From assembly GCF_020524905.1 (NCBI RefSeq), contig NZ_JAIVKI010000008.1, positions 62,001-126,000 on the forward strand: 64,000 bases of DNA, in the 5' to 3' direction. Origin of the DNA: Microbulbifer variabilis (GTDB lineage Bacteria > Pseudomonadota > Gammaproteobacteria > Pseudomonadales > Cellvibrionaceae). Within the stretch, counting starts at the first letter, position 1, and each line of letters begins with the position of its first letter. Shown piece after piece: positions 1 to 9,604 of this stretch. The translations under genes and the position numbers were made by a program. The notes beneath the pieces were generated by a model that was given only the letters and a program-made list of their open reading frames with translations, ran no database searches and was not told where the DNA came from.

Positions 1-1595
1 AGCCCCACCGATAAAGCGCCGGCCACCAGTGCCAGCTTGGAGGTATCCAGGCCGAGCATGCTCAACACTATAATCAGGGCGACGCCGATATAGATGTAAT
101 GCAATACCCGGCTCAAGTTGTACATAGAGGATTCGCTGGCGTGCTCCCTTCGCACGAGCCGATGTAGGAAGGCGCGGGTCAGCATCGACAGCAACCATGC
201 ACATACCAGTACAAACACCATCTTGGCGATCAGACGCAACGTGATCGGGTTTTGCGCGATAGTAAACAGCTGGTAGTCCGCCAAAGTACGCCAGCGCTTG
301 TAGACTTGGCGGCCTGTCAGAGCCAAGCGCTCGCGCACCGTGGCCCACCAACCCTGGCGCTCACGATAGACTTCCAGCTGGGCCTTTTCGTAGCGCTGGA
401 TATCCTGCTCCAGGTCGTTGGCTCGCGCCAAACCGCTGCCAATTCGCTCAAAGTAAGCCCACCAACGACTCAGATCGGCTTTTTCTTCCTCATCCCGCCA
501 AGCCACTACCTGCCGCTGGCGAATCGCCAGCTCCCGCGAGGTGCTCTCAATCACCGCAGTGGCATTCTCCAGTAGCTCACGGCTGACAACCAGCGTCTCC
601 TCTTCATTCTTGGGATTCAATACGCGGTTGATGGACTGCAGCAGTTCACTCTTACGCTTGCCCAGATGCTCCTCCAACAGATCCACCTCCAACTGCATCA
701 GAGTGAGGTCCTTTTTCATATTGACGTTGGGATCGGTGGAGGGGTCAGTGGTACTCTGAATACTGGTGCGGGTAGTGGCAATGCGCTCAATTTTCTTTTC
801 GCTATCGGTGATGGATTTCTCCAGCTTTTCAGCGTCTTTCTCACTGAACTGCAGGTCATTGAGCATGCTTCGCAACTTGGTCTCTGCCAGATCAATTTTC
901 TCCTGCCAGGTTCCTAGGAACTCATTCACCGTTTCCAGCTGCTCAATAATATTCAGGTGATTAACTTGCGCCAGCATCAGCGCTTGCGCCGCCTCATCTT
1001 CTTCATCACCTTTGGCGTCACGCAGAACAATAACCTGCTTGCGCAGCTGCGCCAGAGACTGTGCACGACTTTCACGTAACTGGCGCGCTTCCAACTGTAC
1101 CCCGCTCAAGCGGCGCTGACCTCGGCTGATGGCCGCATCGGCGCGGGCCCAGTCGAGCACAGTAGGCTTTTCCGGAAACTTCACATCCGGCATCAACTCA
1201 ACTTTTAAATACTCCTGGCGCTTGTTCCAAGTGACTTCCACTCCTTCCAAGCTTTGGGTGATTTTCTTCGCGCCTTTTTGCAGTGCCTCATCATCTTTCG
1301 GCAAATTCTGCTGCCACTCGTCCCAGCCCGCCTTTAAGGCCTGTAGCCACTCCCGCCGCTGTTCCGGTGATGCACTAGTCCAACCAGTCCACCAGTCTGC
1401 AGAGGGATCGGCAAAATCGGGGACTACCGGTTTAAATTCCTTGGGTTTGGTGCCGGGCAGCTGGGCGCTAGCCGCCAGGGAAAAAAGGACGAGAAAAATC
1501 AGGCAGAGGGCGAGCGAAATAAAGTGGGGTAATCGGTGTTCGGAGCAAGTCTTATGCTTTTCAAAATAATAGGAGTAACCACCAGCGCCCAGCAT
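1..1595 (-). CDS. Large MscS-family mechanosensitive channel, C-terminus beyond window
   Basis: Inner-membrane channel of the MscS/KefA superfamily, expected to open under membrane tension during hypo-osmotic shock. Read on the minus strand from an ATG at 1595, about 531 residues are visible before the window edge. They comprise a hydrophobic export segment near residues 28-46, a long charged, coiled-coil-rich periplasmic region (about 150-420), then two hydrophobic helices. The last visible segment ends LDTSKLALVAGALSVG, the start of the Gly/Ala-rich pore helix typical of MscS. The pore and cytoplasmic vestibule lie outside the window. The large soluble N-terminal part resembles MscK/YbdG-like relatives rather than minimal MscS. 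The exact start is uncertain; later Met codons exist. Confidence 0.85.
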   Translation of the reverse strand, partial: MLGAGGYSYYFEKHKTCSEHRLPHFISLALCLIFLVLFSLAASAQLPGTKPKEFKPVVPDFADPSADWWTGWTSASPEQRREWLQALKAGWDEWQQNLPKDDEALQKGAKKITQSLEGVEVTWNKRQEYLKVELMPDVKFPEKPTVLDWARADAAISRGQRRLSGVQLEARQLRESRAQSLAQLRKQVIVLRDAKGDEEDEAAQALMLAQVNHLNIIEQLETVNEFLGTWQEKIDLAETKLRSMLNDLQFSEKDAEKLEKSITDSEKKIERIATTRTSIQSTTDPSTDPNVNMKKDLTLMQLEVDLLEEHLGKRKSELLQSINRVLNPKNEEETLVVSRELLENATAVIESTSRELAIRQRQVVAWRDEEEKADLSRWWAYFERIGSGLARANDLEQDIQRYEKAQLEVYRERQGWWATVRERLALTGRQVYKRWRTLADYQLFTIAQNPITLRLIAKMVFVLVCAWLLSMLTRAFLHRLVRREHASESSMYNLSRVLHYIYIGVALIIVLSMLGLDTSKLALVAGALSVG

Positions 1596-1714
1596 AGAGT
1601 ACACATCTGTCCGTGAAGCAGTATCTGCAAGGGGGAAGAGTTTGCCCCTAAGGGCATATGCCTTGAGTGTAGCCGAGAGCGGCCAAGCTCCCGACCCGCC
1701 AGAACAAAGAAAAC

Positions 1715-2365
1715 TCAGTAACGTCTGCGCCCATAGCCACGCATACAATTAAGGTACTGTCTGCGGTAGGCTCGCGTACTGGTCACCGACGCCCTCCCCG
1801 GGTGCATACTTCTTACCAGATTCGCAGCCCTGGCTTGACAGAATACTTCTCGCCGACCGGTATCGTGACCTGAGCGGCGTACACTGCGTGAATGACGAAG
1901 TTGACTGACATTGCGAGAGGATTCGTATTTAGGCGGATAGGCGCGAGAAGACTCGTATTGAGACGTATAGGTGCGCTGTTGAGGATAGGCGCGCGGGTAA
2001 TTTCTCTCTTCGGATGCCAGGGTGTTGTGGTTGTAGCCACGCCAGTTAGCGGGTGGCGTTACCACCACAAATTGATTGTCCTTTGGATCGAACTCGAAAA
2101 AAGTGCCATTGCCAGCTCGCCGGTAGTCCTTGCCTTCAAGGTAAAATGAAGTCCCTATAGGGACTTCCGGCACTCTGGCTCCCAGTGGCGGCTCCACGCG
2201 GGTATAACCATCTGGCCCCTGTCGATAGAAGTATCCGTCTACGTAGAAATAGATCTCGTTATTGGCTTCGATAAGGCGCGCCCCATCTAGAAGGCGCACC
2301 ACTTGCGTCTCCGCTAGAGGTGCTGAGGTCATTGTCAGTAACAGCAGCGCAAACAGGAAACGCAT
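1715..2365 (-). CDS. DUF6515-like secreted envelope protein
   Basis: About 216 residues from the ATG at 2365, chosen because it begins a clean signal peptide (MRFLFALLLLTMTSAPLAE). An upstream in-frame Met at 2428 would put 21 polar residues before it. The mature protein has repeated short Tyr/Gly/Pro motifs (YFYVDGYFYRQG, VEPPLGARVPEVP, FVVVTPPANW) that resemble the DUF6515 family of small periplasmic or outer-membrane proteins. The C-terminal part is Arg/Ser/Tyr-rich with near-repeats of YPxxYESSR. Function is unknown. It lies 97 bp downstream of the RND adaptor on the same strand and may be co-transcribed with it. Confidence 0.65.
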   Translation of the reverse strand: MRFLFALLLLTMTSAPLAETQVVRLLDGARLIEANNEIYFYVDGYFYRQGPDGYTRVEPPLGARVPEVPIGTSFYLEGKDYRRAGNGTFFEFDPKDNQFVVVTPPANWRGYNHNTLASEERNYPRAYPQQRTYTSQYESSRAYPPKYESSRNVSQLRHSRSVRRSGHDTGRREVFCQARAANLVRSMHPGRASVTSTRAYRRQYLNCMRGYGRRRY

Positions 2366-2461
2366 GAGACACCTCGGCGAGCAAGTAAATGTCGCAGAAG
2401 TGTATTGTCGTGGAACTTTGTTCCCCAATTTAATTTAGGGGGACTGTGACCGGCAAATTAG

Positions 2462-3586
2462 TCAACTTCCGCCTAGAACGCTGGCGCCGTCCTCATCGCG
2501 CACAACTTCCGAGAGTATCTTTACCTCCTGTCCCGGCTGCAGGCGCTCGGCGCCGCGCACAACAACCCGGTCGCCACTATTGAGGTCACCGTAGACAGCT
2601 ATCCACTCTCCATCGCCACTGCCAACGCGAACGGTTAGTCGCTCAGCTTTGTCTTCTTTATCCACACGGTAAACGAAGGTTTCACCATTGCGCAGCACCA
2701 GGGCATCCCGTGGTACTGCCATGGTGGCGCGAACTTCAGATAGAGGCACAGCCACTTGTACCGGCATCCCTACGATCCATTCCCTCTGCTGCGTGTTATT
2801 GCGGGGCAGTTGAACCATCAGTTTGACCCTGCGCGAATTGTCACTGGCTACGGGGACAAACTGGCGCACCTGACCACTGATGATTCGAGCACTGACACGC
2901 TCGCCCTCGGATAAAGATACCGCGTCACTGCGCACTGCAATGTTGTCCCCAGTGGCGATCAGAGACAGTGCGACTAGGGGGATATCCGCTTCCACTTCCA
3001 GTTGAGACATATCCAGGGCGCGCAGCAACTCGGAGCCGGTGCGCACATACTCCCCCGCCTGTAATTCGCGGCTCACCACCAGGGTATCAAAGGGGGCATC
3101 AATGGTGGTTTTGCCAAGCTCGTAGGCACGCCTGTCCCGCTCAATCTGTGCGGCCAAGAGATCCTGGGCCATGGCCTCGCGTTCGGCTTGCTGCTCTTCC
3201 AGCGCCGCACGAGAGGTGCTATTGCTCTCCGCCAACTTGCTTAAACGCTGCAGCTGCGCATCTAAATAGGTGAGACGTGCCTGCAGCTGTGCAATACGGC
3301 TCTCACTGTTGCGCAACTGTAGGCGCCAGTGAGTCCCATCCAGCTGTGCCAGACGTTCCCCTTTCTTTATGAAGCTGCCGGGCTCGGCGACAAACTCCAG
3401 CACACCATCCAGTTCCGAGGAAATACGAATATCGCGGCGGCTCACCACTTGACCAGCGGACCACTGGCTCGGCGCCATCTGGCGGGTCTCGGCCCGGTCC
3501 ACGGTGACCGCCACCGTGCCGTTCTGGGCCAGCACCGGTCCCGCATAGGCGAGAGACAGCGCAACACTGGCTAGTAACTTCTTCAT
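2462..3586 (-). CDS. RND efflux adaptor (membrane fusion protein, HlyD/AcrA type)
   Basis: Periplasmic adaptor of 374 residues linking an RND pump to an outer-membrane channel. It has a signal peptide ending PVLA-Q near residue 20. Next come a lipoyl/barrel-sandwich segment (GVLEFVAEPGSFIKKGERLAQLD), a long alpha-helical hairpin rich in Gln/Glu/Arg, the second lipoyl half (TTIDAPFDTLVVSRELQAGEYV), and beta-barrel and membrane-proximal domains to the C-terminus. The ATG overlaps the stop of the upstream permease gene by 4 bp, so the two are translationally coupled. No outer-membrane factor is encoded nearby; a shared TolC-like protein is presumably used. Substrate cannot be told from sequence. 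Confidence 0.92.
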   Translation of the reverse strand: MKKLLASVALSLAYAGPVLAQNGTVAVTVDRAETRQMAPSQWSAGQVVSRRDIRISSELDGVLEFVAEPGSFIKKGERLAQLDGTHWRLQLRNSESRIAQLQARLTYLDAQLQRLSKLAESNSTSRAALEEQQAEREAMAQDLLAAQIERDRRAYELGKTTIDAPFDTLVVSRELQAGEYVRTGSELLRALDMSQLEVEADIPLVALSLIATGDNIAVRSDAVSLSEGERVSARIISGQVRQFVPVASDNSRRVKLMVQLPRNNTQQREWIVGMPVQVAVPLSEVRATMAVPRDALVLRNGETFVYRVDKEDKAERLTVRVGSGDGEWIAVYGDLNSGDRVVVRGAERLQPGQEVKILSEVVRDEDGASVLGGS

Positions 3587-6500
3587 TGGGAACTCCTCAG
3601 GGCCAGTTTATGGCGCAGGCGGCTAAATTGCGGCAGTGGCAAGCGACCGGTCTGCAGCAACGCCGGCAACAGAATCAAAGTAAACAGGGTACTAACCGCC
3701 ATACCGCCGACGATTACGGCGGCCAGACCGCGGTAAATTACACTGCCCTCGCCCGGCGCCACCAGCAGGGGCAACATGCCGAATACGCTGGTCAAGGTAC
3801 TCATAAAGATTGGCCGCAGGCGCAGGCGCAGTGCCTGCTCCACCGCCTCTACCCGGCTGGCGCCAGCGTCTTCCGCTGCGCGGGTCTGGTGTACCAGCAA
3901 AATGGCGTTATTCACTACCAGTCCCAGCAGGATAACGAAGCCGATCATGGTGAGCAGGTCGAGGGGCTGGAAGCTGATCAGGTTAAGTAACTGCAGTGCC
4001 AAAACCCCGCCGACTGTGGCCAGCGGGACTGTTAGCAGTACCAAACCGGAGTCTCGCAGTGAGCGGAACAAGGCGCTCATGAGCAGGAACAGAATCAACA
4101 GCGCCAACAGGAAGTTTTGTGAAAGAGAGACCAGGGCCTTATCCAGATCGCTGGCATTCCCCCCCACCAGGATACTGCCATCCTCAGGCAGAGCCTCGCG
4201 AATTTTCGGCAGCACGTCCTCCTCCAGCTGGGCAAGTACCTCCTCCAGAGAAACATCGTCCGGGGGCACAATATTGAGGGTAATGGTACGGCGACCATCC
4301 ACCCGGCGCAGGTTACCTGGCCCCACGGTGCGCTCCACACTCGCCAGTTGGCTCAGCGGTACCACCTCACCCCGTGGAGTGACCAGTGGCGTATTCTGCA
4401 ACTGCTCCGGTGTGCTCCAGGGCTGCGCCCTAAAAATCACATCCAGGCGCTTTTCCCCATCGAAATATTCACCTACATAGAGACCGTTGCCGAGGGTACG
4501 AATCAGCCCACCCATATCCTGGCGGTTCCAGCCCTGCTCCAGCATGGCGCGGTCATTGGGACGCACCGTCAGTTCGGGCTCCGAAAGTGACAGGCCTGGG
4601 TTGGTCTGTACTGGTGTGCCCGGCATCACCTCTTCCATTACTTCTACACCGCGGGTGGCGGCGCGCATTAGACCATCAGCGTCGCGGGACTGCAGGTGCA
4701 GAGCGATGCGGCGGTCACCACCGAATTGACCAAATAAATTTCCACGCGCGGCGAAACCCTGGAAATCTGGAATATCCACCAGGATTTCCTCTCGCAACAG
4801 TCTTTCCATCTCCTTGGCCTGATCCATATCTTTAACCCGCACGCCCATAGTGCCGCCGTTGGGCCAGGTAATGATGTAGTAGTTCTTCAAGGCCGGATCG
4901 CGCTCACCACTCATGTAGGGTGCCATACGCCGGTCAAGCTCGTTGACGATATCCTTTTCAATGGTTTTGGTATTAGTCGACGAGGGGAAATTCATCCACA
5001 CATCCACCGCATCGCGTTTTACCGGAGGTAAATAATCGAGGTTGGGTAAAAGAAAATAGGTTGCGGCGATAGGCACCAGCAAGAAGCCTCCGATCACCTG
5101 CCAACGACGTGCACGGGTGCTCGTCAGCGCCATGACCCGTGTGGTTATTTTCTCCCACCAATGAGCCAGTCGGTCCTCATTGGAAATTGGAGGCAGCCAT
5201 AGCTTCGCTGCCAGCGGCACTATGGCAACGGCGGCTAACAGGGAAAACACCACCGCCACGGCAATGGTCAGGGCTAGATCACCAAATACCTGCCCCTCCA
5301 CACTATTCAAGAAAAATACCGGCAGGAAGATAGCCACGGTGGTGGCAGTGCTCGCCAGTAGCGCTCCCCATACCTGGCCGGCACCCTGCTCAGAGGCCTC
5401 CTCGGGAGCGAGACCTTTTTCCCGCAGGCGCACAATATTTTCCAGCACCACAATCGCGGCATCGAGCACCATACCAGTGGCAAAAGCCAGCCCCGCGAGG
5501 GAAATCACATTCACACTGCGCCCGGCTGCAGATAAAACGATGAAAGTGGAAAGTAAGGAGATGGGAATAGCAGCGGCCACTATTAAGGTCGCGCGCATAC
5601 GCCGCATAAACCACCAGAGCACCCCCACTGCTAGTAATATGCCCAGTATCAGGTTACCACCGAGTAAATTAAGGGCGCGGTAAACAAACACTGAGGCATC
5701 GAAAGACTGCACCAGCACCAGCTGTTCGTTTTTCAGTTTGGTCTCATTCAGCTCCGCAACCTTCTGCTTTACCAGTTCCAGAGTCGCGAGCATATTGGCA
5801 TCGTTAGTGCGGTTGATGCGCATGGATACCGCAGGATTACCGTTCTGCGTGGTTACCCCACGGGAATCAGATGGCCCCACCCGCACCTCGGCAATATCAC
5901 CGAGTCGTACCGGCTGGCCATCGCGCCACTCCAACACCAGCTCAGACAGATCCTCTGGCTTGTATTCACCAACGAAACGCAATGTGTATCTACGGCGTCC
6001 TACATCGGTAAAACCACCGGAAACATCCCGCGCTGAGGCCAGCTGGCGACTGATCGCCGGTAACTGAATGCCCAGGTCGGCCGCCTTCCAAGGATCAAAA
6101 ATAACCTGTAATTCTTCTTGCGCAGCACGACCAGACTGGGCCTCCACACTGGAAACACCGGGTACGGACTCCAGTTCAGGCCGCAACACATCCTCGATCA
6201 GACCTGCGTAATCATCCAGGTGGTTCGGATTTCCAGGTAGCTTCTGCAAAAAGAAATAGGTGAGTGCAGTGGCATCACCGCCCCAACCGCCAAGCATCAC
6301 CCGCGGCGGCTCCGCATCCCGGGGCAGAGGCGGCAGACTACTCATGCGGCTGATTACATCAATTAGCACCTTGTTCATATCGGTGCCCATAGTGAATTCG
6401 AGATTCACCCAGGCGCCTCCCCTGCCGGCATTGACCTCCATGGTTTCCAGGCCAGTGAGGCCCTGCAACACCGATTCGATCGGCTCAACAATTTCCGCTT

Positions 6501-6678
6501 CCACCTCTTTTGGCGCAGCAGCACGCCAGCCGGCCTGGATGGCAATACGCGGGTTTTCAATATCGGGGAAAAGCTGTACCGGTAGGCGACTGGCGAGAAA
6601 TGCTCCCAGTAAAACGGCGAACACCACTGCCACACCGGCGGCGGCAGGATTTTTAATAGCGGCTTTTGTCAGCGCCAT
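3583..6678 (-). CDS. RND superfamily efflux permease
   Basis: Proton-driven inner-membrane transporter of 1031 residues, the normal size for the AcrB/CusA fold. It has an N-terminal TM helix, a large periplasmic loop, a TM2-6 block, a second large loop and a TM8-12 block. TM4 reads GMVLDAAIVVLEN, with one acidic residue where classic HAE-1 pumps have a DD pair. That resembles the single-Asp arrangement of heavy-metal (CusA-type) pumps and some drug-pump subfamilies. The loop region keeps the usual RLPVQLFPDI start. The permease is the first gene of the pair, the reverse of the usual adaptor-permease order. The substrate is not predictable, and I would not call it a metal pump on one motif. 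Confidence 0.92.
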   Translation of the reverse strand: MALTKAAIKNPAAAGVAVVFAVLLGAFLASRLPVQLFPDIENPRIAIQAGWRAAAPKEVEAEIVEPIESVLQGLTGLETMEVNAGRGGAWVNLEFTMGTDMNKVLIDVISRMSSLPPLPRDAEPPRVMLGGWGGDATALTYFFLQKLPGNPNHLDDYAGLIEDVLRPELESVPGVSSVEAQSGRAAQEELQVIFDPWKAADLGIQLPAISRQLASARDVSGGFTDVGRRRYTLRFVGEYKPEDLSELVLEWRDGQPVRLGDIAEVRVGPSDSRGVTTQNGNPAVSMRINRTNDANMLATLELVKQKVAELNETKLKNEQLVLVQSFDASVFVYRALNLLGGNLILGILLAVGVLWWFMRRMRATLIVAAAIPISLLSTFIVLSAAGRSVNVISLAGLAFATGMVLDAAIVVLENIVRLREKGLAPEEASEQGAGQVWGALLASTATTVAIFLPVFFLNSVEGQVFGDLALTIAVAVVFSLLAAVAIVPLAAKLWLPPISNEDRLAHWWEKITTRVMALTSTRARRWQVIGGFLLVPIAATYFLLPNLDYLPPVKRDAVDVWMNFPSSTNTKTIEKDIVNELDRRMAPYMSGERDPALKNYYIITWPNGGTMGVRVKDMDQAKEMERLLREEILVDIPDFQGFAARGNLFGQFGGDRRIALHLQSRDADGLMRAATRGVEVMEEVMPGTPVQTNPGLSLSEPELTVRPNDRAMLEQGWNRQDMGGLIRTLGNGLYVGEYFDGEKRLDVIFRAQPWSTPEQLQNTPLVTPRGEVVPLSQLASVERTVGPGNLRRVDGRRTITLNIVPPDDVSLEEVLAQLEEDVLPKIREALPEDGSILVGGNASDLDKALVSLSQNFLLALLILFLLMSALFRSLRDSGLVLLTVPLATVGGVLALQLLNLISFQPLDLLTMIGFVILLGLVVNNAILLVHQTRAAEDAGASRVEAVEQALRLRLRPIFMSTLTSVFGMLPLLVAPGEGSVIYRGLAAVIVGGMAVSTLFTLILLPALLQTGRLPLPQFSRLRHKLALRSSQ

Positions 6679-7053
6679 TCCATAGGCCCTTACTTTGTTT
6701 TTTATGATTAAGCTGGCAATGACATAGACGAGTCCTTATCTATTTCACTGTCTCCGGGAAAATACTGGCGCAGAGTCATAAATCTGTGGCTACTCCGCCG
6801 ACCCGTGCCCAGTTTTATTCTCATTGAAAAGCGCAATATTTTTGTGAAAAAACTGCGTATTTTCTGTCATCAAGCCCTGAGCCAACAGCCGCACTCTCCT
6901 GTGCGCACGATAAGCCCACCGGTGGAGACCGGCGGGAAGTGAAAGGAAGACTAATGCAATAGAAAACGCAAACAAGGGCCTTGCGACAAAGTGTCGGGAA
7001 TTATCGATCAGGCCACGGAGGCAATTTTTACCCCCGCAGGAGCCGAAAATGCC
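6679..7053. other. Intergenic region upstream of the RND operon
   Basis: About 375 bp between the end of the LytTR regulator gene and the RND permease start. It should hold the RND promoter. A perfect 10-bp palindrome CCACCGGTGG lies at 6916-6925. No convincing gene, tRNA or strong terminator was seen. Confidence 0.5.
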
Positions 7054-7887
7054 TCAGAGAAAATGCTGTACTTTACTCTTATAACTACGGCTCATTTTCA
7101 GACACTCGCCGCTATCCAATACCAAGTGATATTCGCCATTAATATGCGCGCGAATTTCCCGCACACGGCTTAAATTTACGATGGTCGAGCGGTGAATACG
7201 CTGGAACAATTTTGGATCCAACTGCTGCTCCAATTCCTTCATGGTAATTCGCATCACATGGGTTTCACCCTGGGCGTGCACACACATATAGTCCCCGGCG
7301 GCGTCGATCCAGTCGATTTCCCGCGCCGGAACCAGGGTGATCTTACCGGAGTCCTTCACCGCAATTTTGTCCGGGTAGGCGCTGCCGGCAAACTGGCCAC
7401 TGACCAGTTTTTGCTCCAGCGCTTCCTGGGATTCTTTAGTCAGATCCGCCACCGCCTCCAGCAGTTGCTCGCGCTGCATGGCGATATCCGCAGTGGCCAT
7501 TTTTTCCCGCGCACGAGTCAGAGCCAGTTGCAAACGCTCCTCTTCGATTGGCTTCAAAACATAATCCACCGCATTGACCTCAAAGGCCTCCACCGCGTAC
7601 TGGTCATAGGCGGTCACGAACACCACCTGGGGCAGTTTTTCCAGGGGAATTTTTTGCACCAACTGCAGGCCGTTGACACCCGGCATTTGAATATCCACAA
7701 ATGCCACATCCGGGTTCTGTTGTAGGATAACTTCCAGAGCCTCGCGGCCGTTACCACATTCGGCGACCACATTGACACCGGGCATCTGCTCCAGGCGCAG
7801 GCGCAAACCGCGGCGCGCCAGGGGTTCGTCATCGACAATTACTGCTGTCAGGTTTTCAACTGCACTCATCTCGTTATTCCTGTTCAT
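7054..7887 (-). CDS. LytTR-family response regulator, AlgR-like
   Basis: Cytoplasmic DNA-binding response regulator of up to 277 residues. The receiver domain (about 13-125) has the acidic pair in VDDEPLAR, phospho-acceptor Asp65 in VDIQMPG and Lys112 in VLKPI. The C-terminal LytTR DNA-binding domain (about 175-277) contains the typical DWIDAAGDYMCVHA and FQRIHRSTIVNL elements. It overlaps the end of the upstream kinase gene by 14 bp if the first ATG is used; the ATG at 7869 gives a non-overlapping start. The pairing with a LytS-type kinase matches AlgZ/AlgR (FimS/AlgR) of pseudomonads, which governs type IV pili and exopolysaccharide. The regulon here is not known. Confidence 0.9.
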   Translation of the reverse strand: MNRNNEMSAVENLTAVIVDDEPLARRGLRLRLEQMPGVNVVAECGNGREALEVILQQNPDVAFVDIQMPGVNGLQLVQKIPLEKLPQVVFVTAYDQYAVEAFEVNAVDYVLKPIEEERLQLALTRAREKMATADIAMQREQLLEAVADLTKESQEALEQKLVSGQFAGSAYPDKIAVKDSGKITLVPAREIDWIDAAGDYMCVHAQGETHVMRITMKELEQQLDPKLFQRIHRSTIVNLSRVREIRAHINGEYHLVLDSGECLKMSRSYKSKVQHFL

Positions 7888-8962
7888 AGGGAATGCGAAT
7901 ATTCACCGATAACCCGCCCTCAGGACGGTTGCGGAAACGCACTCTCTGATCATCGCCATACAGAGCGCGCAGGCGCTCACAGGTATTGCGAATACCAACA
8001 CCGTAACCCTTGCCTACCAGTCGCAGTTCCTCTTCCGGCATACCCGGACCATTATCGTTCACTTCGAGTAATAACTCCCCCGCGAACACCCGCGCCTTGA
8101 TATTGATCTCTCCACCGCTCTCCAACTGGGAGATGCCGTATTTAATCGCATTTTCCACCAGAGGTTGCAGGAGCAAACTAGGTACCAACGCCTGGGGCGA
8201 CTCCCCTTGCAAATCCAGGCGCACGCCAAGACGATCGGCAAAGCGCACTTTCTCAATATCCAGATACAGCATCAGCGCTTCTACCTCTTTGGCCAGAGTA
8301 ACCTTCTGCATGGGGTCGTTATCGAGGGAGTGGCGCAGGAACTGAGACAGACGTGTGACCATCTTGTTGGCGGTTCGCCCGTCGTTATCCAGAATCAGAG
8401 TGGAGATGGCATTTAGTGTATTGAAGAGGAAGTGAGGATTCAGCTGGTAGCGCAGCATTTTCAGCTGAGCCTGGTGTGCCATGGACTCGGCACGCAGGGC
8501 CTTGGCCCTCTGGGTCTGCGAAGACTGGTAGTACTTGATACCGTAATACAGCGCTGCCCAGGTGGTGAGGATCAGGAAGGAATAGGAAAACCAATACATG
8601 GCAAGCACCGCCGGGTGCTCATCGCTTTCCTTACCATAGAGCCACAGGGAACCACCAAACTTAATTGCCGCCCACACGGCAGCGGCGGAGAGTACCAACA
8701 ATAGCGAGCCGAAGAAGCGAGTTGCCGGCGGTTTGTTCCAAAGCCGTTGGAAGCCGAAGCGCATGACTTCACTGAGGAATATCCCGGCGACGGTGGCCAC
8801 AGCAATATAACCCGAGTGAATCCAGTGGTCCTTCACCCAGAAAAAGCTGCCGACAAAAGTCAGCAGGGTGTAGCCGGCCCAACCGCTGAGTTGCAGGGCC
8901 CAGTATTGGGACCTGTGGCTCGACAGGTGTTGTGAAAGCCACTGAAATGCTTTGTTTCCCAT
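7874..8962 (-). CDS. LytS/YehU-type sensor histidine kinase, AlgZ-like
   Basis: Membrane sensor kinase of 362 residues. The N-terminal half has about four hydrophobic helices (roughly 25-45, 50-65, 85-105, 120-140). A short coiled coil follows, then the His_kinase domain with H177 in the signature RYQLNPHFLFNTLNAIS. The HATPase part contains PLVENAIKYG (N box) and NDNGPGMP plus GKGYGVGIRN (G boxes), so it appears catalytically complete. It phosphorylates the LytTR regulator encoded immediately downstream and overlapping it. There is no extracellular sensor domain of note, so the signal is probably perceived in or at the membrane. Confidence 0.92.
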   Translation of the reverse strand: MGNKAFQWLSQHLSSHRSQYWALQLSGWAGYTLLTFVGSFFWVKDHWIHSGYIAVATVAGIFLSEVMRFGFQRLWNKPPATRFFGSLLLVLSAAAVWAAIKFGGSLWLYGKESDEHPAVLAMYWFSYSFLILTTWAALYYGIKYYQSSQTQRAKALRAESMAHQAQLKMLRYQLNPHFLFNTLNAISTLILDNDGRTANKMVTRLSQFLRHSLDNDPMQKVTLAKEVEALMLYLDIEKVRFADRLGVRLDLQGESPQALVPSLLLQPLVENAIKYGISQLESGGEINIKARVFAGELLLEVNDNGPGMPEEELRLVGKGYGVGIRNTCERLRALYGDDQRVRFRNRPEGGLSVNIRIPYEQE

Positions 8963-9082
8963 AATCTCCCGCTAGAGGCGTGAAAAAATAACGCCGATTT
9001 GACACTTTTGTATAGCTTCATACTAAATGGCGCCGATCGCCGGCGAAACACCAACCGGCGCAGCACAGGGACAAACTGCCGC

Positions 9083-9544
9083 ATGACACTCTGGTTATTC
9101 AAATCCGAACCCGATGAATACAGCCTGCAAGACCTCGCCGCCGAAACCAGTGGCAGCGGCCGCTGGGATGGTATTCGAAACTACCAGGCGCGCAACTTTC
9201 TGCGCGATCAGGTCGCCGTGGGTGATGGGGTGCTGTTCTATCACAGCGCTTGCAAGGTGCCGGCGGTAGTGGGCACCGCCGAAGTAGTGCGCGCCGCCTA
9301 TACGGACCCGGCGCAATTCGACCCCAAGAGTAAGTACTTCGACCCCAAGGCCAGCCCCGATAATCCGCGCTGGTACTGCGTAGACCTGGCCTGGCGCAGC
9401 GAATTCAAGCGCCCAGTGCCCCTGGCAGAAATCAAGCAAGATCCACAGCTGGCGGAAATGATACTGGTCAAGCAGGGGCGGTTGTCGATACAGCCGGTGC
9501 GCCAGGAGGAGTGGGATTACATCGTGGAATTGGGCGGGCAATAA
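9083..9544 (+). CDS. EVE domain protein
   Basis: About 153 residues from the ATG at 9083. A longer frame opens at 8999, but its extra residues are Arg/Asn-rich and unlike the family, while MTLWLFKSEPDEYSLQDL is the canonical EVE start. It also carries the family motifs WDGIRNYQARNFLRD and VGDGVLFYHSAC. EVE domains belong to the PUA-like fold, which includes readers of modified bases in DNA or RNA. Chromosomal stand-alone bacterial copies are widespread and of unclear role. It is a single gene, transcribed divergently from the kinase gene and convergent with creD. Confidence 0.93.
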   Translation: MTLWLFKSEPDEYSLQDLAAETSGSGRWDGIRNYQARNFLRDQVAVGDGVLFYHSACKVPAVVGTAEVVRAAYTDPAQFDPKSKYFDPKASPDNPRWYCVDLAWRSEFKRPVPLAEIKQDPQLAEMILVKQGRLSIQPVRQEEWDYIVELGGQ

Positions 9545-9555
9545 AACCTGCGGGC

Positions 9556-9588
9556 AAAACTAAAACGGGGCGGCTGTATGCCACCCCG
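9556..9588 (-). terminator. Rho-independent terminator of creD
   Basis: On the minus strand a hairpin GGGGTGGC-ATACA-GCCGCCCC (one mismatch) is followed by a T-rich run (TTTTAGTTTT), 17 bp after the creD stop. Confidence 0.7.
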
Positions 9589-9604
9589 AAGTGATTTAGT
9601 CAGT

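Noticed and set aside
6790-6975. Minus-strand 61-residue frame with a hydrophobic start, upstream of the RND permease
   Set aside because: TTG start, weak ribosome site, no recognised family and only one short hydrophobic stretch; more likely promoter DNA.
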